Shown one piece after another: positions 20,595 through 23,341 of a stretch of DNA of 23,341 bases. The stretch covers positions 1-23,341 of IMG/VR virus record IMGVR_UViG_3300046777_001043. The stretch is one strand, 5' to 3'. This DNA comes from a virus. The first letter of the stretch is position 1, and each line of letters begins with the position of its first letter. The notes beneath the pieces are model-generated. The model searched no databases. It saw nothing but the letters and a program-made list of their open reading frames with translations, and was not told the origin of the DNA. The translations under genes and the position numbers were made by a program.

Positions 20595-20804
20595 ATGACT
20601 ACAAAAATACCGAAAGGTCGTGCCAGTGATGGCAAAGTAAACATCAGTCTTAATCCTGAGACTGTTGCGTTGCTCGCTGAAGTAAAAGATGAGATGGGTA
20701 AAACCTTGGGGTTTAACTTATCCTATTCTCAAGCAATACAGCATCTTGTTAAGTTTTACCAAAGCAGTGATTTTTATAAACAAAGAGACAAAGTGTCAGA
20801 GTGA
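20595..20804 (+). CDS. Ribbon-helix-helix-type putative transcription regulator
   Basis: This 69-residue basic protein is nine bases from the VWA gene and has an AAGGAG site. Residues 14-20 (KVNISLN) fit the DNA-contacting strand, 21-35 the first helix (PETVALLAEVKDEMG) and 43-55 the second helix (SYSQAIQHLVKFY), as in Arc/MetJ/CopG proteins. These bind palindromes as dimers of dimers. The C-terminal residues DKVSE and the stop are encoded by a palindromic element, so autoregulation is an attractive inference. Identification rests on pattern only. Confidence 0.6.
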   Translation: MTTKIPKGRASDGKVNISLNPETVALLAEVKDEMGKTLGFNLSYSQAIQHLVKFYQSSDFYKQRDKVSE

Positions 20805-20814
20805 CACAATGTCC
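20786..20814 (+). promoter_or_regulatory. 29-bp palindromic element, copy 9
   Basis: AGAC, AAA, GTGTCA, GAG, TGACAC, AAT, GTCC. It overlaps the end of the ribbon-helix-helix gene and supplies its TGA stop, as copy 5 does for the 15143 gene. The next ATG is 23 bases away. Confidence 0.85.
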
Positions 20815-20837
20815 CTCAACTAACTAAAGGAATACAA

Positions 20838-21734
20838 ATGAATAACTCAATCAGTATTGCATCATCAGCCGTGCTAGTCGAACTAAGTATCAGCAGTTGG
20901 ACTGCACGCAAGTTGGACAAGAAAGTATCCGCCGAGGTCGACAACGCAAAGAACACCAAGGTATCCACAGTCAATGTGAACAAGAACCTAATGGCAGGCA
21001 CAGGTGTATTGGAGTCAATCCTCAAATACGCATCGGGTGCTAGAACATGGCACTTGGCACAGACTCTACCTTGGTCAGACAACGGCTCACGCTTACTACC
21101 GATGTCTAACTTTGTAGCATACAAGGAACAGTTGGGTGTGCTTGAAACTAACTACATGGCTCTAGTCGATAAGTTTATCGAGTCGTATCCAAACTTGGTT
21201 ATCGCCGCCGCCTTTCAGTTGGGTGATTTGTTTGACAGGGCTGAGTATCCCGAAGTCCATACGCTGAAGAACAGATTCAAGTTCTCGTATAACTTCTTTC
21301 CTGTGCCGACTGCGGGTGACTTCCGCATTGACATTAACGAAGATGCTAAGGCAGAGATACTAGCAAACTGTGACTCAGCATACCAAGAGCGTCTTAACAA
21401 CGCAATGCGTGACGCTTGGGCTAGGTTGCACGACTGCCTTACCCGCATGAGTGACAGACTTCAATACGACGAGGTTGCAAGCGACGACCCCAATACCCAT
21501 GGGACTGTGCTAAAGCCACGCATATTCCGTGACTCACTGATAGACAACGCTACTGAACTTATCAATATGCTGAAGCACTTGAACATAACTCAAGACCCCA
21601 AACTAGAGTTGGCTCGTGCTGAACTAGAAGGTAGTATCAAGGGCTACGATGTATCAGACTTGCGGGAATCATTTACTGCTCGTGAAGCAGTTAAGCAAAA
21701 GGTCGACGCAATATTATCTAAATTTAACTTTTAA
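20838..21734 (+). CDS. Helical protein, possibly DUF3150-like, linked to the AAA+/VWA module
   Basis: This 298-residue protein begins MNNSISIASSAVLVELSISS and continues WTARKLDKKVSAEVDNAKNT, NKNLMAGTGVLESILKYASG and ARTWHLAQTLPWSDNGSRLL. The rest is largely helical (YMALVDKFIESYPNLVIAAA; AWARLHDCLTRMSDRLQYDE). The SSWTARKLDKKVS... opening and the association with a CobS-like ATPase and CobT-like VWA protein recall DUF3150 proteins of phages and plasmids. This is from memory and unverified. A role as third partner of the module is inferred. The ribosome site is AAAGGAATACAA. Confidence 0.7.
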   Translation: MNNSISIASSAVLVELSISSWTARKLDKKVSAEVDNAKNTKVSTVNVNKNLMAGTGVLESILKYASGARTWHLAQTLPWSDNGSRLLPMSNFVAYKEQLGVLETNYMALVDKFIESYPNLVIAAAFQLGDLFDRAEYPEVHTLKNRFKFSYNFFPVPTAGDFRIDINEDAKAEILANCDSAYQERLNNAMRDAWARLHDCLTRMSDRLQYDEVASDDPNTHGTVLKPRIFRDSLIDNATELINMLKHLNITQDPKLELARAELEGSIKGYDVSDLRESFTAREAVKQKVDAILSKFNF

Positions 21735-21742
21735 GGAAATGT

Positions 21743-22651
21743 ATGACAAGCATGGTTAAAATTGACAGATCTCTTCTGCCGACTAAGGACAGGGACATAG
21801 AAGTAAACCTTAGACTAGAAGAGTTCTTGGCACAAGTGCAGTTAATAAAACCACTAATTAGTTTTGTGGCTTGTGACAAGGGGAGTTATATACAAACAAT
21901 CCACGAGAACAATGCCAATAACGACGGCTACGATACCAAGAAAGTTATCATTGGGGTCAAAGCCTTTGAAGATGGTGAGGAAATCGGTGGGTTGTTTGTG
22001 GGAACTCGTCACTACAACGGCAGACATGACACCTACGAAGTAAGTAGTTTTCGTATCAACAAGATGCGAGGGGACGAGAACACTACTTCAACAACTAACA
22101 TAAAAGTTGCCTTACGCAAAATCAAAAAGTTATTCATTGGTAAAGCAGATCAAGAACTAATTGATGAGATTAAGCATAGGGTTAGTAATAAGGTTTCAAA
22201 TTTGCACGGCGAGTGTAGGAACGAAGTCAGGTGGTCTTTTGACGACGACGAAGAAGGTCTTAACTATGCTCTACTAGCACATCTTTCTAGGTGTAAGGGA
22301 GATAGCACGGTGTCTTTGCCAGTGATGCCTAGCACAGTGAAAGACCAAAAGCGACATACTGACGCTTGTGCTGGTTATTACGAAACCAAAGAGTTAGTGG
22401 ATTTGCTAAATGCCGATAAGGGTTATGGTGCAATATTGCGTCCTGATAACGCATACATTGTTTATAACTACGCTACCCAGACGCTTGCTAGGTATAAAGA
22501 CTTTACCGCTATGCCGACAGACTTGCAAACAAAGTTGGGTGTGTTCAAACTTTTGAAATCGGGTGAGGTGTGTCAGTTTGGTGTGATGTTCAAACCTGAA
22601 AGTTATGAGGTTGAGAAGTATCCGAACACTTACTTCTACATCAAAGAATAA
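21743..22651 (+). CDS. Hypothetical protein downstream of the AAA+/VWA module
   Basis: This 302-residue protein begins MTSMVKIDRSLLPTKDRDIE behind AAGGAAATGT; a start three codons later is possible. It is a mixed alpha/beta protein with FVGTRHYNGRHDTYEVSSFR, KVALRKIKKLFIGKADQELI and a C-terminal RPDNAYIVYNYATQTLARYK. No motif is recognised. It is eight bases after the 20838 gene with no palindromic element between, so the two form one translational unit. The candidate structured RNA and terminator follow it. Confidence 0.7.
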   Translation: MTSMVKIDRSLLPTKDRDIEVNLRLEEFLAQVQLIKPLISFVACDKGSYIQTIHENNANNDGYDTKKVIIGVKAFEDGEEIGGLFVGTRHYNGRHDTYEVSSFRINKMRGDENTTSTTNIKVALRKIKKLFIGKADQELIDEIKHRVSNKVSNLHGECRNEVRWSFDDDEEGLNYALLAHLSRCKGDSTVSLPVMPSTVKDQKRHTDACAGYYETKELVDLLNADKGYGAILRPDNAYIVYNYATQTLARYKDFTAMPTDLQTKLGVFKLLKSGEVCQFGVMFKPESYEVEKYPNTYFYIKE

Positions 22652-22671
22652 AATAAGTCTTGTATTTCCGA

Positions 22672-22771
22672 TGGTTGTTCTTGCTAGCCTAGTAGATGTG
22701 ATGCAAGTCAAGGCGTAAGCCAACAATCTCCCAATACCGCAAGTGGGATGCGGAATCTACTTAGCCCACAC
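22672..22771 (+). ncRNA. Candidate structured RNA ahead of a terminator
   Basis: This 100-base gene-free stretch has several complementary segments. TTGTT/AACAA (22675, 22722), CTTGC/GCAAG (22680, 22703), GGC-GTAA-GCC with a GNRA loop (22712-22721) and CTAGTAGAT/ATCTACTTAG with one bulge (22689, 22755) all pair. Two mutually exclusive hairpins, TCCCA/TGGGA (22729, 22744) and CCGCA/TGCGG (22737, 22749), overlap. It ends at a strong terminator. It could be a small RNA or a 3' UTR structure. No known class is recognised and no good promoter is visible in front. Confidence 0.4.
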
Positions 22772-22797
22772 AAGCCACCTTCGGGTGGCTTTTTTAT
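22772..22797 (+). terminator. Rho-independent terminator of the rightward operon
   Basis: AAGCCACC and GGTGGCTT form a perfect 8-bp stem around a TTCG loop, followed by TTTTATT. It would end transcripts of the 20838-21743 genes and of the structured RNA. Confidence 0.95.
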
Positions 22798-22799
22798 TG

Positions 22800-22828
22800 G
22801 GACAAAGTGTCATCGTGACACTATGTCC
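22800..22828 (+). promoter_or_regulatory. 29-bp palindromic element, copy 10
   Basis: GGAC, AAA, GTGTCA, TCG, TGACAC, TAT, GTCC. It lies between the terminator and the promoter of the nuclease gene, so unlike most copies it is upstream of a promoter rather than in a leader. Confidence 0.9.
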
Positions 22829-22857
22829 TACCTCGGGTTTGTCCTAATAAAAATAAC

Positions 22858-22885
22858 TTGCAAAAGTGTAATTAACGATTATACT
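22858..22885 (+). promoter_or_regulatory. Sigma70-type promoter for the VRR-NUC gene
   Basis: TTGCAA (22858-22863) and TATACT (22880-22885) are 16 bases apart in an A/T-rich stretch. The ATG follows about 35 bases after the -10 box, with AAGGAAG as ribosome site. A palindromic element ends 29 bases upstream of the -35 box. Confidence 0.7.
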
Positions 22886-22920
22886 GTGTCAATAATTACA
22901 TAAAAGGAAGTCAAAACCCA

Positions 22921-23225
22921 TGCCCACACCTGAGTCAAAGGTAAAGGATGCCGTCGTCAAAATATTAAAAGACTACGGAGTCTACTACTTCTTTCCCGCT
23001 ACACACGGCTATGGTCGTAGCGGTGTCCCCGATATTATCTGTTGCTATATGGGTGCGTTCATTGCCATCGAGTGCAAGACCATCAAAGGCAAACTAACTG
23101 CATTACAAGAACGAGAACTGCTACGCATACGGCGGGCGGGCGGGCAATCCTTTGTAGTCAATGAAGATTTGCTTGAAGACTTGAAATTATACTTTGCGTC
23201 CTTTGACGAGGAGGGGCGAGGATGA
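22921..23225 (+). CDS. VRR-NUC domain nuclease
   Basis: This 101-residue protein is a complete stand-alone VRR-NUC domain of the PD-(D/E)XK superfamily. After MPTPESKVKDAVVKILKDYG come the catalytic-type stretches RSGVPDIICCY (motif Asp) and FIAIECKTIKGKLTALQERE (ExK and the Gln). RRAGGQSFVVNEDLLEDLK follows. Stand-alone VRR-NUC proteins in phages act on branched or flap DNA and are often encoded beside a SNF2-type helicase. The start of the next gene overlaps its stop as ATGA but is too short to identify. The length is typical for the phage form. Confidence 0.9.
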
Positions 23226-23341
23226 ATATGCCACCAGTTCCCCATCGTCTTCGCCCTAGCCACTTCTTGAAAACTTTTTGCCATGATCAAGTAAAACTTT
23301 TGCTTGAACGCATGGACTCGCACCCCGAAGAGTTTATTGAA
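23222..23341 (+). CDS. Partial protein, truncated at the right edge
   Basis: An ATG overlaps the nuclease stop (ATGA) with GAGGAGG upstream. The frame stays open for 40 codons to the edge: MNMPPVPHRLRPSHFLKTFC then HDQVKLLLERMDSHPEEFIE. The strong ribosome site and overlap support it. The VRR-NUC neighbour would suit a helicase or other DNA-metabolism gene, but the visible part does not show a domain. Confidence 0.65.
   Translation, partial: MNMPPVPHRLRPSHFLKTFCHDQVKLLLERMDSHPEEFIE

Noticed and set aside
22729-22753. H-type pseudoknot from TCCCA/TGGGA and CCGCA/TGCGG
   Set aside because: There is no loop base between the two 3' strands to span a 5-bp stem, so the two helices can hardly form together. 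They are better read as alternatives.
22672-22771. tRNA gene
   Set aside because: No cloverleaf, T-arm GTTCGA-type sequence or acceptor stem can be fitted.

Overview
The window reads as part of the genome of a tailed double-stranded DNA phage (Caudoviricetes). The leftward half carries a complete head-packaging set: small and large terminase, P22-like portal, co-chaperonin, scaffold and HK97-type capsid. The rightward half carries many small early-type genes packed with ATGA overlaps. Several small proteins (GQWSARKAQLLAKRYK, AWTRKEGK...SFCARM, and RADGC..GKTKG tails) are of types I remember mainly from uncultured freshwater and marine phages. Promoters are ordinary sigma70 type and terminators use TTCG tetraloops, which fits a proteobacterial host. 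The host itself is not visible in the sequence.

Layout. Bases 1-11580 are all on the minus strand and read right to left from a good promoter at 11611-11639: TerS, TerL, portal, small coiled coil, GroES-like co-chaperonin, scaffold, a virion-type protein, a head or decoration candidate and the major capsid protein. A strong terminator follows at 3272-3296. Beyond it comes a second run of small proteins, four of which share a Cys-containing C-terminal tag, and an EF-hand protein. A truncated gene runs off the left edge. Bases 11581-12279 are a non-coding divergent region with a DnaA-box-like 9-mer, a C6G6 palindrome and a 15-bp direct repeat at 22-bp spacing. Bases 12280-13202 hold two plus-strand genes ending at a terminator. 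Bases 13203-13849 are a second non-coding control region with a dense AATGTTC/GAACATT array and a promoter. From 13850 to the right edge all genes are on the plus strand.

The right half is marked by ten copies of a 29-bp palindrome: GGAC, three A/T bases, GTGTCA, three variable bases, then the mirror image. They sit between transcription blocks from 13.3 to 22.8 kb, usually just upstream of a ribosome binding site and often fused to the stop codon of the preceding gene. I found none in the structural half. The pattern looks like a phage-wide control element, comparable in layout to mycobacteriophage stoperators or start-associated sequences. Two encoded proteins are candidate binders: a ribbon-helix-helix protein (20595-20804) and a helix-turn-helix protein (16405-16950).

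Within the same half lies a possible effector module: a MoxR/CobS-type AAA+ ATPase (17978-19072), a small acidic protein, a HEXXH plus von Willebrand A protein (19386-20585), the ribbon-helix-helix protein and a helical protein that may be DUF3150-like (20838-21734). Each block is preceded by the palindrome. The window ends with a candidate structured RNA and terminator (22672-22797), a promoter, a VRR-NUC nuclease and the start of a further gene.
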